Assembly: GCA_016200025.1 (NCBI GenBank)
Contig: JACQFO010000007.1
Location: 1-32,034 of the forward strand
DNA: 32,034 nt
Direction of reading: 5' to 3'
DNA from: Nitrososphaerota archaeon
Lineage (GTDB): Archaea > Thermoproteota > Nitrososphaeria > Nitrososphaerales > Gagatemarchaeaceae
Each line of letters begins with the position of its first letter. The first letter of the stretch is position 1. The notes beneath the pieces were generated by a model that saw only the letters and a program-made list of their open reading frames with translations, ran no database searches and was not told where the DNA came from. The position numbers were made by a program, and so were the translations under genes. Below, piece after piece: positions 22,660 through 30,551 of this stretch.

Positions 22660-23797
22660 CGCTCGCGGCCCTTCTGACGTAGAAGGCCGTGGCCAGGAGG
22701 ACCACCAGCACAATCCCAGTGGGGATGATATAGCGGGTGGTGACGTCCTCGCCTATCGCGATGCCCTTTGAAGGGACCTTTCCGTTGACGGTGGCTCCCT
22801 GGTAGACGAAGGTCAGCTTCGCCTTCTCGAAGGGCACTGCTATGCCCGAACTCGCGCCCGCGGTCGAGGTCGCCGTTGCGGCGCTTCCGGCGGCGATGGA
22901 ACCAAAGCTGACGGTGAGGACCCCTGAGTTCAGAGAGGCGTTTTCCAGCTCAGTGAGGCTTAGGCCGGCGGGCAAGGGCAGTGTGAAGAGCACAGACGAG
23001 ACGTTAGCCGCGGAAGGGTTGCTTATCCTCACGGAGATCGTGAAAGGCTTCCCCTCGGTGGGGCTCGCGGGCACAGTGGTTATCGACGCCGACAGTGGCT
23101 GGTAGACCGTCACGTTGGGGCCGGGGCCCCGAACTGAGAAGGATGTCGAGCTGAAGTAGAAGTTGGAGAAGACCTCCGAGCTGGGCAGCGTGCCGAAGGT
23201 CGTCGAGGAGGCGAGGACCCCATAGTGGAACGAAAGGCCCGCACCTGGAGCGACAAGCCGCGAGGTGTTGGAGGCCGCGGACCCTGTGAGTGTGTCGAAG
23301 CTATCCACGATGGCGGACACGGTCGCATTGTGTATCCCAAAGGGGCCCGAATTGGTCGCCATGACGGTGACCGTGGAGGTCATTCCGGCGAAGAGTTCGG
23401 AGGGCTGGTACTGCTTGGAGAAGAGGAATCCTGTGGGCATGCCGACGGGGTTGGACCATCCCGAGATGTTGTTGCCTGCCGAAGTCTCCTGATACGAGAA
23501 CGGCGGGATTACGTAATTCCTGGGGGTCGTGACATTGACTTTCATGTAGGCGTACTTCGTGGTGGAGGCGGCGATCGACGTGTGGTTTATCGAGACGACG
23601 CCTGCGGCGCAGGTGATTCCAGTCCCGTTGGTGATGCCGCAACCGAGGCCCGCTGGCAGTGTGCCCCGGGAGAGGAACGAAGTGACCTCGGCGAGCCCGA
23701 TGTTAGTGACCTTGAACGTAAAGTCAACGCCGGTGCCGCCTGAAGCAATGGGAGTCATGACAAGAGACGAGACGAGCGTTGCGTACCCGACCCTCAT
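22634..23797 (-). CDS. C-terminal part of a membrane-anchored surface protein (after an in-frame TAG)
   Basis: This is the downstream part of the same reading frame as the gene at 23918-25354, separated from it by one TAG codon at 23918-23920. If translated on its own it could start at ATG 23797, but it then lacks a signal peptide and nothing resembling a promoter precedes it. The content is Ser/Thr/Asn-rich beta-sandwich sequence with many N-glycosylation sequons (NHT, NTS, NAT and NVS types), like CARDB/DUF11-type archaeal surface repeats. It ends with a transmembrane helix (IIPTGIVLVVLLATAFYV) and a short cytoplasmic tail (RRAASVSVQAAQK). It probably forms the C-terminal anchor of an S-layer-like or adhesin-like exoprotein and depends on readthrough, or is a broken remnant. 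Forty in-frame codons between the TAG and ATG 23797 continue the same protein. Confidence 0.7.
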   Translation of the reverse strand: MRVGYATLVSSLVMTPIASGGTGVDFTFKVTNIGLAEVTSFLSRGTLPAGLGCGITNGTGITCAAGVVSINHTSIAASTTKYAYMKVNVTTPRNYVIPPFSYQETSAGNNISGWSNPVGMPTGFLFSKQYQPSELFAGMTSTVTVMATNSGPFGIHNATVSAIVDSFDTLTGSAASNTSRLVAPGAGLSFHYGVLASSTTFGTLPSSEVFSNFYFSSTSFSVRGPGPNVTVYQPLSASITTVPASPTEGKPFTISVRISNPSAANVSSVLFTLPLPAGLSLTELENASLNSGVLTVSFGSIAAGSAATATSTAGASSGIAVPFEKAKLTFVYQGATVNGKVPSKGIAIGEDVTTRYIIPTGIVLVVLLATAFYVRRAASVSVQAAQK

Positions 23798-23917
23798 CGA
23801 GACGTGAGAGAAGACCTCGGCGAAGGTGTTCGTCGAAGCGTTGTACTGGACCCCGTTGGGGTTCTTGTAGCTGACGTCGTAGGTCTTCGACAGGTTGATT
23901 CCGAGGAGCCCCTGGGC

Positions 23918-25354
23918 CTACTCCGTGACCTCGACCGTGGCTGAGCCTCCGTTCGCCGCCAGCCCGCTGACGTCCTGTCCTGCAACTACGACCGAGGACG
24001 CCGCGAAGGTTCCCACGTTGGTCGCGATCACCTTGACCTTCTGCTCGGCCCCGACGACCTTGCCGTATCCTCCGAGGGGTACTACCCGCGCGTAGACGAC
24101 GGCGTCATCTGCGCCGAGCGAAAGGGGAATGGCGTTGAGGGAAGAGTGTCCCTGGCTCGTGAGCTGCCCGACCTTGAAGGAGTAGCCCACCGCGATGGCT
24201 GGAATCGTGATCCTTTGCGAGGCACTCCCATTGAAATGGAGGGTGTAGACTGGGGTGAGCCGGACTCCGGCCGCCATGCTTGGATTTGAGAAGGTCGAAT
24301 TGCCGCTCACCAGGGTGAATTGGTTCGAGCTCTTCCACCAGTCGTCGGCGAAGGACACGCTCTGCAGGGCGGTGTCGTTGGACAGGTTCGAAAGCGAAAT
24401 CGTCACGGAAAGGTTGTCCCCTGCGTGGAGGACGCCCGTGTTCACGGTCCTGTAGGCGAGGAGAAGGGCGGGCTGTTGCATTGCCGTAACGTTGAGCCTG
24501 TAGATGTGCTCTCTGGGCGCCACGGTCAGAGTGTAGGAGCCCATGAAGGCGGCCCGGTCGTTGTTCACAGTCGCGGGGTCTGACGAGTTGATCAGGCCGT
24601 CAAGGAACTTTATTGCAATGCTGGAAGACGTGCTGCGGTTCGAAGCCTGGAGCGAAGTTATCGTGGAACCGAAGTAGTTGAGGATGCTCGGCCTCTTCGT
24701 AGTCGCGTCAATGGCTGTCGCCGTTATCGAGCCGACAACAAGCGAGTGGTTGAACCCAGACCCGGCCCTCACGCCTCCAAGGACGATGACCGGAGAAGCA
24801 GTGCCGATCCACCCCGACGAGGTGATCGCATTGGCAAACCCCCCTGCCCCTGTGGGCAAGAACGTAAGGAGGGTCCTGGGCACGATCGTGTCGAAGGACA
24901 CCGGGCTGTAGAAGGTGTAGGAGCCTGTATCGTTCGAGAACGAGACGAAGGCCGAGAGCAGATACGAATCAAGGCCCCGGGCCGCAGCGGCTGCAGATGA
25001 GAACGAGTCTGCCCCGACAGTGAGGAAGAGACCTTGGGAGGGGATGAAGGGCGTAGGGAGCAGGTCGTACCCCGACGGCCCGAAGAGCTGGAAGTCGGAC
25101 TTCCACGCCGTCGTCTTGATCGCTGTGACGTTGTACCAGCTGAGGCCCGGGACGGATTCGAGGGTAGAGAGCCTGGACGACCCGTTGACGTTCCCCATGG
25201 TGAGGTACCAAAGGGCGTCGGAGCCTGCTATGGAGATCGACAGCTTCTCTGAGTATGTCGTCGAAGCGACCGACACTTGAAGAGGGACCGCGGCCAAGAC
25301 CATCAGGGCCAGAACGAAGAGGCCAAGGAACTGAGAACGCTGCAATCGATTCAC
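23918..25354 (-). CDS. Secreted surface protein, N-terminal part, ending at an in-frame TAG
   Basis: The GTG start at 25354 is followed by a clear signal peptide (basic MNRLQRSQ, hydrophobic FLGLFVLALMVLAAVPL, then VSVAS). The mature protein is rich in Ser/Thr/Asn beta-type sequence with many N-x-S/T sequons, typical of archaeal S-layer or exoproteins. It stops after 478 residues at TAG (23918-23920) without a membrane anchor. The frame continues open for another 427 codons to 22634, ending in a transmembrane helix. Without readthrough the product would be a freely secreted protein; with it, a 906-codon anchored one. A TATA box lies 24 nt upstream. No domain is recognised with certainty. Confidence 0.78.
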   Translation of the reverse strand: MNRLQRSQFLGLFVLALMVLAAVPLQVSVASTTYSEKLSISIAGSDALWYLTMGNVNGSSRLSTLESVPGLSWYNVTAIKTTAWKSDFQLFGPSGYDLLPTPFIPSQGLFLTVGADSFSSAAAAARGLDSYLLSAFVSFSNDTGSYTFYSPVSFDTIVPRTLLTFLPTGAGGFANAITSSGWIGTASPVIVLGGVRAGSGFNHSLVVGSITATAIDATTKRPSILNYFGSTITSLQASNRSTSSSIAIKFLDGLINSSDPATVNNDRAAFMGSYTLTVAPREHIYRLNVTAMQQPALLLAYRTVNTGVLHAGDNLSVTISLSNLSNDTALQSVSFADDWWKSSNQFTLVSGNSTFSNPSMAAGVRLTPVYTLHFNGSASQRITIPAIAVGYSFKVGQLTSQGHSSLNAIPLSLGADDAVVYARVVPLGGYGKVVGAEQKVKVIATNVGTFAASSVVVAGQDVSGLAANGGSATVEVTE

Positions 25355-25374
25355 CGCAGGCCGACCGTTTTGCC

Positions 25375-25381
25375 TATAAAA
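25375..25381 (-). promoter_or_regulatory. TATA box for the surface protein gene
   Basis: The minus strand reads TTTTATA, centred about 24 nt upstream of GTG 25354; it lies 16 bp beyond the radA stop. Confidence 0.6.
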
Positions 25382-25396
25382 CCCTTGATTAGATTC

Positions 25397-26389
25397 CTAC
25401 TTCTTTCTCGGCGAGTCCTCGGATGGGTCGTCGACCCCCTTCTCGTTCAGCATGAAGACCGCGTCTCTTTCCGGATGGTAGGGGCTGTCGACCATCCTTG
25501 CGATGCGGTTCTTGGCTGCCTTCCTGAGGTAGAGCCTGTAGGTGCTGGTGTGCGCCACTACATGGCCGCCCGTCGGCCTCGTGGGGTCGCCGAAGAAGGA
25601 GTCAGGAGCCGCCTGCACCTGGTTCGTCACCACCACGGCCACGTTGTAGATCTCCGCAGTCCTGAGGAGCTGATGCATGAACCTGTTGAGCCTCTGCTGC
25701 CTCTCTGAGAGGGTCCCACGGCCAACGAACTCGGCCCTGTAGTGGGCGACGGCGCTGTCCAGTATGACAAGCTTGACCTTGTTGGGCTCGATGACCCTGC
25801 CGAGGTCTTTCACAATGAGCTCCTGGTGGGCGCTGTTGTAGGCCCGTGCGACCGTGATCCTCGAAAGGACCTTATCCGAGTCGAAGTCCCTGGCCTCGGC
25901 AATCTCTGCGATGCGCTCCGGCCGGAAAGTCCCCTCGGTATCGATGTATACCGCGCCTCCGTCGAGCCCGCCTTGGCTCCTTTCTGCCTGGACCATCACG
26001 CAGAGGGTGTGGCAGATCTGGCTCTTCCCGCTGCCGAATTCGCCGTAGAACTCGGTCATCGCCCAGGTCTCGATGCCCCCGCCGAGGAGGTCGTCCAGGT
26101 TCTTCGACCCGGTCGATATCCTGTCGATGGCCTTCCTCTTGACGAGGAGGTCTGCCGCGTTTATGAAATCAGGCTCCAGGCGCTTCAGCTCCACGAGCTT
26201 CTTCCTCGCCTTGTTGTTCAGCTCCACCGCCTTCGACACGTCGATGTCCACCGCGTCGGCGATGTCCATGGGCCCGGCTGTGGCCAGGTCTAGTATCGTC
26301 TCTATTCCTGCATCGTTCAACTTCTGCTTTGTTGCTGGGCCTACGCCGGGGAGGGAGTCGAGCTCAAGGTCCTCTTGCGTCTCCGTCAA
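25397..26389 (-). CDS. radA: RadA recombinase
   Basis: This 330-residue archaeal RadA/Rad51 recombinase forms filaments on single-stranded DNA for homologous recombination. It has an N-terminal helix-hairpin-helix domain (about 10-60, LPGVGPATKQKLNDAGI), the linker DFINAADLLVKRKAIDRISTG, Walker A GEFGSGKSQ (116-124), Walker B LVILDS, and the L2/ATP-cap region NQVQAAPDSFFGDPTRPTGG. The start at TTG 26389 gives MTETQEDLELDSLPG and fits the TATA box at 26414-26422; the upstream frame lacks family similarity and lies within asnS. It is downstream of asnS and may be transcribed separately. Confidence 0.95.
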   Translation of the reverse strand: MTETQEDLELDSLPGVGPATKQKLNDAGIETILDLATAGPMDIADAVDIDVSKAVELNNKARKKLVELKRLEPDFINAADLLVKRKAIDRISTGSKNLDDLLGGGIETWAMTEFYGEFGSGKSQICHTLCVMVQAERSQGGLDGGAVYIDTEGTFRPERIAEIAEARDFDSDKVLSRITVARAYNSAHQELIVKDLGRVIEPNKVKLVILDSAVAHYRAEFVGRGTLSERQQRLNRFMHQLLRTAEIYNVAVVVTNQVQAAPDSFFGDPTRPTGGHVVAHTSTYRLYLRKAAKNRIARMVDSPYHPERDAVFMLNEKGVDDPSEDSPRKK

Positions 26390-26413
26390 CGTTTCACGCG
26401 ACCTCCTTTGGCC

Positions 26414-26422
26414 TAGATAAGC
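26414..26422 (-). promoter_or_regulatory. TATA box for radA
   Basis: The minus strand reads GCTTATCTA about 29 nt upstream of TTG 26389, in the 38-bp gap after asnS. A purine-rich AAAGGAGGT follows the box on the minus strand (26401-26409), 11 nt before the TTG; the box spacing puts it upstream of the probable transcript start, so its use as a ribosome binding site is uncertain. Confidence 0.5.
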
Positions 26423-26427
26423 ATGAC

Positions 26428-27732
26428 CTAGGGAGAGATCCGTGAAACTGTCCTGGGGAACAGACTCGCCGACCTGATGTGTTTCAGGCCTGCTATCCAC
26501 CTCGTGGACCTCTCGACGCCTATCCCGAATCCCGAATGGGGAGGCATGCCGAACTTCCTGAGCTCCAGGTACCACTCGAAGGACTCGGCGGGAAGGTCCT
26601 GCTTCGAGATCCTGTCGATGAGCTGACGGTGGTCGTGGATCCTCTGGCCCCCGGTCGCCAGCTCGCCGAACCCCTCGGGGGCGATGAGGTCGGCGGACTT
26701 CGTGACCTTGGGTCTGTCCGCGTAGGTCATGTGGTAGAAGCTCCTGGCCGCGAGAGGGTAGTCTGTGACGAAGAACGGCGACTCCTGCGACTTGCTTATG
26801 GCTCGCTCGGCTTCCGTGGGGATGTCGTCCCCCCATTCGAAGCCAAGGCCCTTCTTGTCCGCGAAGTCCCTCGCCTCGTCGTAGGACATCCTCGGGAACG
26901 GGAGGGCCGGCTGCCGGAGGGTCCTTCCTAGGACCTCCAGCTCTGCCTTCCTTCTCTCAAGGACTCTCTCGACCATCATTGTGACCAGGCCCTCCTGGAC
27001 CTTCAGGTTGTCCGTCTGTTCGGCGAAGGCCTGCTCGGCCTCGATCATCCAGAATTCGGTCAGGTGCTTCGAGGTCTTTGACTTCTCGGCCCGGAACGCG
27101 GGCTGGAAGATCCAGACCTTCTGCAGCGCCGGGAGCGCCGCCTCTTCGTAGAACTGCGCGCTCTGGCTCAGGTTGACCTTCTTGCCAAAGTAGTCCACTG
27201 AGAAGAGCGTCGACCCACCCTCGACTGCAGCCTGCACGAAGGTGGGCGCGCTGATCAGATGGAACCCGTTCTCTCTGAAGTAGTCGAAGGCGGCGCCGAT
27301 CACTTCTGCCCTTATTCGCATGGACGCGATCGCCTTGGGGCCCCTGATGCTGAGGTGTCGTTTGTCGAAGAGGTAGGAAGCCGACTTCACCGCGGTCTTG
27401 GTTATCGGCCAGCTTTCAGCCAGGGAGACTATCTCGAACTCGGCTGCGGAAATCTCCTTCCCTCCCGGGGCCCTGCGGTCTTCCTTCACCGTCCCCCTTA
27501 CTACGACCGCTGATTCTCTGGTGGCCTTCCTGATCGCTTCGAAAGCAGACTCCTCGGCCACGCCCTTCTTCGCCGAGACTTGGACGTACCCGGAGCCGTC
27601 CCTGATGACCGCGAAGACCAGCCCGCCCACCGCGTGTTTCCGGGCGACCCAGCCCCTGACCTCCACCTCGGGCCCCGAACTCCCCATGAGTACCTCGGCG
27701 GCGCCCGAGACCTTGAACCCAGCCCCTTTCAT
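26428..27732 (-). CDS. asnS: Asparaginyl-tRNA synthetase
   Basis: This 434-residue class IIb aminoacyl-tRNA synthetase charges tRNA-Asn with asparagine. It has an N-terminal OB anticodon-binding domain (about 20-110: VEVRGWVARK, VFAVIRDGSGYVQV), then the class II core with motif 2 (FQPAFRAEKSKTSKHLTEFWMIEAE region) and motif 3 (GFGIGVERSTRWI). The wording NLSQSAQFYEEAALPALQKV and FRAEKS rather than the AspRS-type FRAEEH pattern points to AsnRS over AspRS. The ATG at 27732 sits 28 nt from a TATA box. If true, this archaeon makes Asn-tRNA directly, not only by the transamidation route. Confidence 0.9.
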   Translation of the reverse strand: MKGAGFKVSGAAEVLMGSSGPEVEVRGWVARKHAVGGLVFAVIRDGSGYVQVSAKKGVAEESAFEAIRKATRESAVVVRGTVKEDRRAPGGKEISAAEFEIVSLAESWPITKTAVKSASYLFDKRHLSIRGPKAIASMRIRAEVIGAAFDYFRENGFHLISAPTFVQAAVEGGSTLFSVDYFGKKVNLSQSAQFYEEAALPALQKVWIFQPAFRAEKSKTSKHLTEFWMIEAEQAFAEQTDNLKVQEGLVTMMVERVLERRKAELEVLGRTLRQPALPFPRMSYDEARDFADKKGLGFEWGDDIPTEAERAISKSQESPFFVTDYPLAARSFYHMTYADRPKVTKSADLIAPEGFGELATGGQRIHDHRQLIDRISKQDLPAESFEWYLELRKFGMPPHSGFGIGVERSTRWIAGLKHIRSASLFPRTVSRISP

Positions 27733-27756
27733 GGAGGGTGGCTCGCGTCTCTGATG

Positions 27757-27763
27757 CTAAAAG
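27757..27763 (-). promoter_or_regulatory. TATA box for asnS
   Basis: The minus strand reads CTTTTAG, 28 nt upstream of ATG 27732; divergent from the ThiI-like promoter about 27 bp to the right. Confidence 0.55.
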
Positions 27764-27784
27764 CATGATGCGAACCGGCCAAGG

Positions 27785-27792
27785 GTTAAAGG
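27785..27792 (+). promoter_or_regulatory. TATA box for the THUMP/ThiI-like gene
   Basis: GTTAAAGG is centred about 29 nt upstream of TTG 27817. Confidence 0.5.
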
Positions 27793-27816
27793 CGCGGGCA
27801 GAAGGCGCGAAAGCAG

Positions 27817-28830
27817 TTGGGCCCTCGGAGGACTGCGATTGTTCGATGGACGGGGAGAGGAAGCCTCGAATCTCTGGCCGGCTCGGTCCGCAGGGTCCTT
27901 GGCGCCGCGGGGGTCAGGGCAAGAGTCCGGGTCGTCGGAGGCTCGATACTTGTTCAGTGGCAGGACCCTGTGGCAGTCGTCGCAATGTTCAGGCGGATGC
28001 CGGGGGTCGCCTGGCTGGCAGTAGGGGAGTCAGGTTCTGGATTCCGCGAGCTACTAGTGACCGGCTCGGCGCTCGCACGGAGGTACCTCCGCCGCGGCGA
28101 TGGATTCGTGGTCAAGCCGGAAGCGACTGGTCGGACACTCGCGTCTGACCTGGGCGGGGCCATGACATCGGCGATCTTGGAAGCCGTGAAGGGGTCCAGG
28201 GTGAGGGAGGACAAGCCGAAGGTCATGTTCAGGGCAGCCTTGGACGGAACAGTCGGCGCTGTGGGAGTCGAGATATCCGAGGGGCCCGGGGGGACGGCCT
28301 CAGGCAGAGACGAGGCGTCGTGTCTTGTATCGGGGGGGAGGCACAGCTCTGTCGTCGCATGGATGTCCCTGCTTTCCGGCCTGCGGGTGAAGCTGGTGCA
28401 CGCGAAGAGCGACGACGCGAGCCTCCTCGCAGTCGCAAAGCTCTACTCCGAGCTGTCTCACCGCGTCGACCCCTCGTTCCTTTCGCTCGAGGTCATTGAC
28501 TCCCGTTCCCCTGCCTCGGCCCTATCGGCGTGGAGCCGGAAAGGGGGAGTGGCGTTCGGAGGCTTTCACGCTGGCTGCAGTCCGATTCCTCGCTCTTTGG
28601 GCCGGAAGGTTGGCGGGCCGCTCCTAGTCCTGTCCGAGGAGAAGTACCTCGAGGAGTACGCGGACCTTTCCCTGAAGGAGTACGCAAGCAAAATGGACTG
28701 GGCAGAGAGGGGACCGGACCGCGTCAGGACGCTCGCGTTCGGGGGCAAGAGGGCCGACGTCAGCGACGTTCTGGACGGGCTGAAGCCGCAGCGGACTCCA
28801 GGGTCCGCACGACCTCGTCCTTCGCGTTGA
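27817..28830 (+). CDS. THUMP / PP-loop ThiI-like protein with a degenerate ATP motif
   Basis: The 337-residue product starts with a ferredoxin-like and THUMP-type region (about 1-165: IVRWTGRGSLESLAG, VMFRAALDGTVGAVGVEI), followed by an adenylation-type PP-loop domain. In ThiI enzymes, which add sulfur to U8 of tRNA, the PP-loop reads SGGxDSP; here it is SGGRHS at 172-177, with His176 replacing the Asp. The C-terminal half has only scattered cysteines. It therefore looks like a ThiI-family paralogue that may bind tRNA without adenylating it. The TTG at 27817 is set by the TATA box. Its stop lies inside the convergent glycosyltransferase gene, giving a 71-nt overlap. Fold assignment is moderately sure, activity doubtful. 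Confidence 0.7.
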   Translation: MGPRRTAIVRWTGRGSLESLAGSVRRVLGAAGVRARVRVVGGSILVQWQDPVAVVAMFRRMPGVAWLAVGESGSGFRELLVTGSALARRYLRRGDGFVVKPEATGRTLASDLGGAMTSAILEAVKGSRVREDKPKVMFRAALDGTVGAVGVEISEGPGGTASGRDEASCLVSGGRHSSVVAWMSLLSGLRVKLVHAKSDDASLLAVAKLYSELSHRVDPSFLSLEVIDSRSPASALSAWSRKGGVAFGGFHAGCSPIPRSLGRKVGGPLLVLSEEKYLEEYADLSLKEYASKMDWAERGPDRVRTLAFGGKRADVSDVLDGLKPQRTPGSARPRPSR

Positions 28831-29929
28831 AGCCGGAGGCCCAGGCGCCGAGGCGCCTCGCACTCTCGCCGAACCCTCCGTCCACCAGGGCCCCGAGTGA
28901 CTCCCGGAGGCTCTCCAGTGCCAGGCGCTCCTGAGGGAGCACGATCGAGACGCCCAGCCTGGCAGCTTTCTCTGCGTTCCCCTCCTGCTCGGGTTGCCTT
29001 GGGATGGGGATGATGAGGGAGGGCTTCCCCGAGGCTATCGTCTGACCGATCGTCCCGTGTCCCGCGCGCGAAATGATGGCGTCGCAAGCAGCGAAATAAT
29101 ATTCAGATATGCCGCACCAGGAGTAATACCATCCTCCTGCAAATGGAGTAGCGCCTCCGTCCGCCGACGGGTTCCCGCCTGAAACCACGAAGACGAACCT
29201 GTCCGACAGGCGTCCCGCGAGGTCGAGCGCCTGCTTCACGAGGCCCGCGCGGGTCTGCGGTGGCCCGGAGACCTGCCAGAAGACCTTCACCCGGGGGTCC
29301 TTCGCGAAACCCCTGCCGGCGGCGTCGGGCACTCCCTTCCCGGACGGAGTAAGGAACCAGACGTACCTAGTCTTCTCCACGTTGCTGCCCCATAGGTTCT
29401 TCTCGCTGATGGTGTAGGGGGGAGGCAGGTCGGGGAGCAGGACTTCGTCGCTGAATTCCCAGAGCTTTCCCATGCCTGAAGAGGTGCCCACCGAGAGGAG
29501 CCTGGCCGGGGCCCCCTGCCCGCCGTGGGAGCTCGTGAGGTTCAATTGGTTCAGGACCGTGACCGTGGGCAGGCGAAGGATCCTTGCTGCGAGGACCGTG
29601 GAGAGCGCCGAGTCGCTTAGGACGACGCCGGGGCCGAACTTTTGGATGTGCGAGACCTCCAACTCCACCTGGTGGTAGGTGCGCGCCAGGATCCAGGGCG
29701 ACGAGACGAGCGTCTGCTTCATGGCGAATTCTCCTGTGGCGGAGTACTTGACGTCGGCCAGCGGGAGCCTATTGCACCGATAGCCCCTGGCCTCTATCAT
29801 GGTCGCCACCTCCCCAGAAGAAGACATCTCGACCTCCCAGCCGCGGTCGCGGAGGGCCCCTGCCACTTCGAGCATCCGGCTCGCGTGCCCGAGCCCCGAC
29901 CCGAAGCATCCTATGTAGACCCTGGGCAT
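28760..29929 (-). CDS. GT-B glycosyltransferase, MurG-like/UDP-sugar type
   Basis: The 389-residue product begins MPRVYIGCFGSGLGHASRM, the glycine-rich N-terminal loop of MurG-like GT-B enzymes, and has the C-terminal sugar-nucleotide site ISRAGHGTIGQTIASGKP followed by IPIPRQPEQEGNAEKAARLG. It should transfer a sugar from a nucleotide-sugar to an acceptor. No lipid-binding segment is evident. The ATG at 29929 is chosen because it begins at the conserved loop and lies 1 nt after the AMMECR1 stop; the longer start at 29983 would overlap AMMECR1 by about 50 nt. Donor and acceptor are unknown; polyprenyl-linked glycosylation is one option given the cis-prenyltransferase elsewhere in the window. 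Confidence 0.82.
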   Translation of the reverse strand: MPRVYIGCFGSGLGHASRMLEVAGALRDRGWEVEMSSSGEVATMIEARGYRCNRLPLADVKYSATGEFAMKQTLVSSPWILARTYHQVELEVSHIQKFGPGVVLSDSALSTVLAARILRLPTVTVLNQLNLTSSHGGQGAPARLLSVGTSSGMGKLWEFSDEVLLPDLPPPYTISEKNLWGSNVEKTRYVWFLTPSGKGVPDAAGRGFAKDPRVKVFWQVSGPPQTRAGLVKQALDLAGRLSDRFVFVVSGGNPSADGGATPFAGGWYYSWCGISEYYFAACDAIISRAGHGTIGQTIASGKPSLIIPIPRQPEQEGNAEKAARLGVSIVLPQERLALESLRESLGALVDGGFGESARRLGAWASGFNAKDEVVRTLESAAASARPERR

Positions 29930-29930
29930 C

Positions 29931-30551
29931 TCAGGACTCCCTCGTATCTGCCCTGACGCTCCCGCCCGGGGTTTCCTCGCCAAAGATTTCGGCCTGGTAG
30001 ACCTGCACCTCCGTGCCCTCGGCCAGCCAAGCTTCCGGGGGCAGGCCGGCCTTGATGCAGGCCTGGGAAAGGAATTCCTGTGGGCCCATCCCGAAATCGG
30101 TCGCCACCTGGGGTAGGAGGAGGCCGCTCGCTCCGCGACTACTAATGATAAGCCCGTCGATGCCGATCCTCACCAGGGAAGGAAGGTCCGTCCTCATCTC
30201 CGGTTCCAATTCCTGTGGAGGGGTCAGTATGCTGACTTCTACTACGACGGAGTCCAGCTCGGCAGCGGTGATAGGGGGGAAACGCGGATCCTCCGAGGCC
30301 GCGGCGAGAGCAGCTTCTACTATCGCGTCTCCCAGCTTCTTGACTGGATAGGGGAAGCCTATGCAGCCCCTGAGGCCATCTGGAGCGCGGGAGCCAGTGT
30401 AGAAAGTGACGAAGGCCCCGCGGAGCTCGGAGAACGGCCCCTGTTCCCACGACCTAGGTGCTGGAGAAGTCCCACGGACTCTGTGCACGAGGGAGGCCCT
30501 TGCGAGGTCGACAGCGGCCCTGCCTTCGTCCATCGACAACCGTCTCTGCAT
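29931..30551 (-). CDS. AMMECR1 domain protein
   Basis: This 206-residue protein of the AMMECR1 family is widespread in archaea and eukaryotes, with unproved function. It keeps the signature LRGCIGFPYPVKKL, the segment EDPRFPPITAAELDSVVVEVSILTPP, and the C-terminal LLLPQVATDFGMGPQEFLSQACIKAGLP. I chose the ATG at 30551 because a TATA box (minus-strand AGTTAAGG, 30577-30584) is about 29 nt upstream. TTG 30572 would place the start within 8 nt of the box. The gene overlaps the upstream Mut7-C gene by 98 nt and is followed after 1 nt by a glycosyltransferase. Confidence 0.88.
   Translation of the reverse strand: MQRRLSMDEGRAAVDLARASLVHRVRGTSPAPRSWEQGPFSELRGAFVTFYTGSRAPDGLRGCIGFPYPVKKLGDAIVEAALAAASEDPRFPPITAAELDSVVVEVSILTPPQELEPEMRTDLPSLVRIGIDGLIISSRGASGLLLPQVATDFGMGPQEFLSQACIKAGLPPEAWLAEGTEVQVYQAEIFGEETPGGSVRADTRES

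Noticed and set aside
23918..23920. Pyrrolysine insertion at the TAG in the surface protein
   Set aside because: TAG is used as the normal stop of many genes in the window, no pyl genes are visible, and extracellular surface proteins are not known Pyl users. It cannot be fully excluded without the genome.
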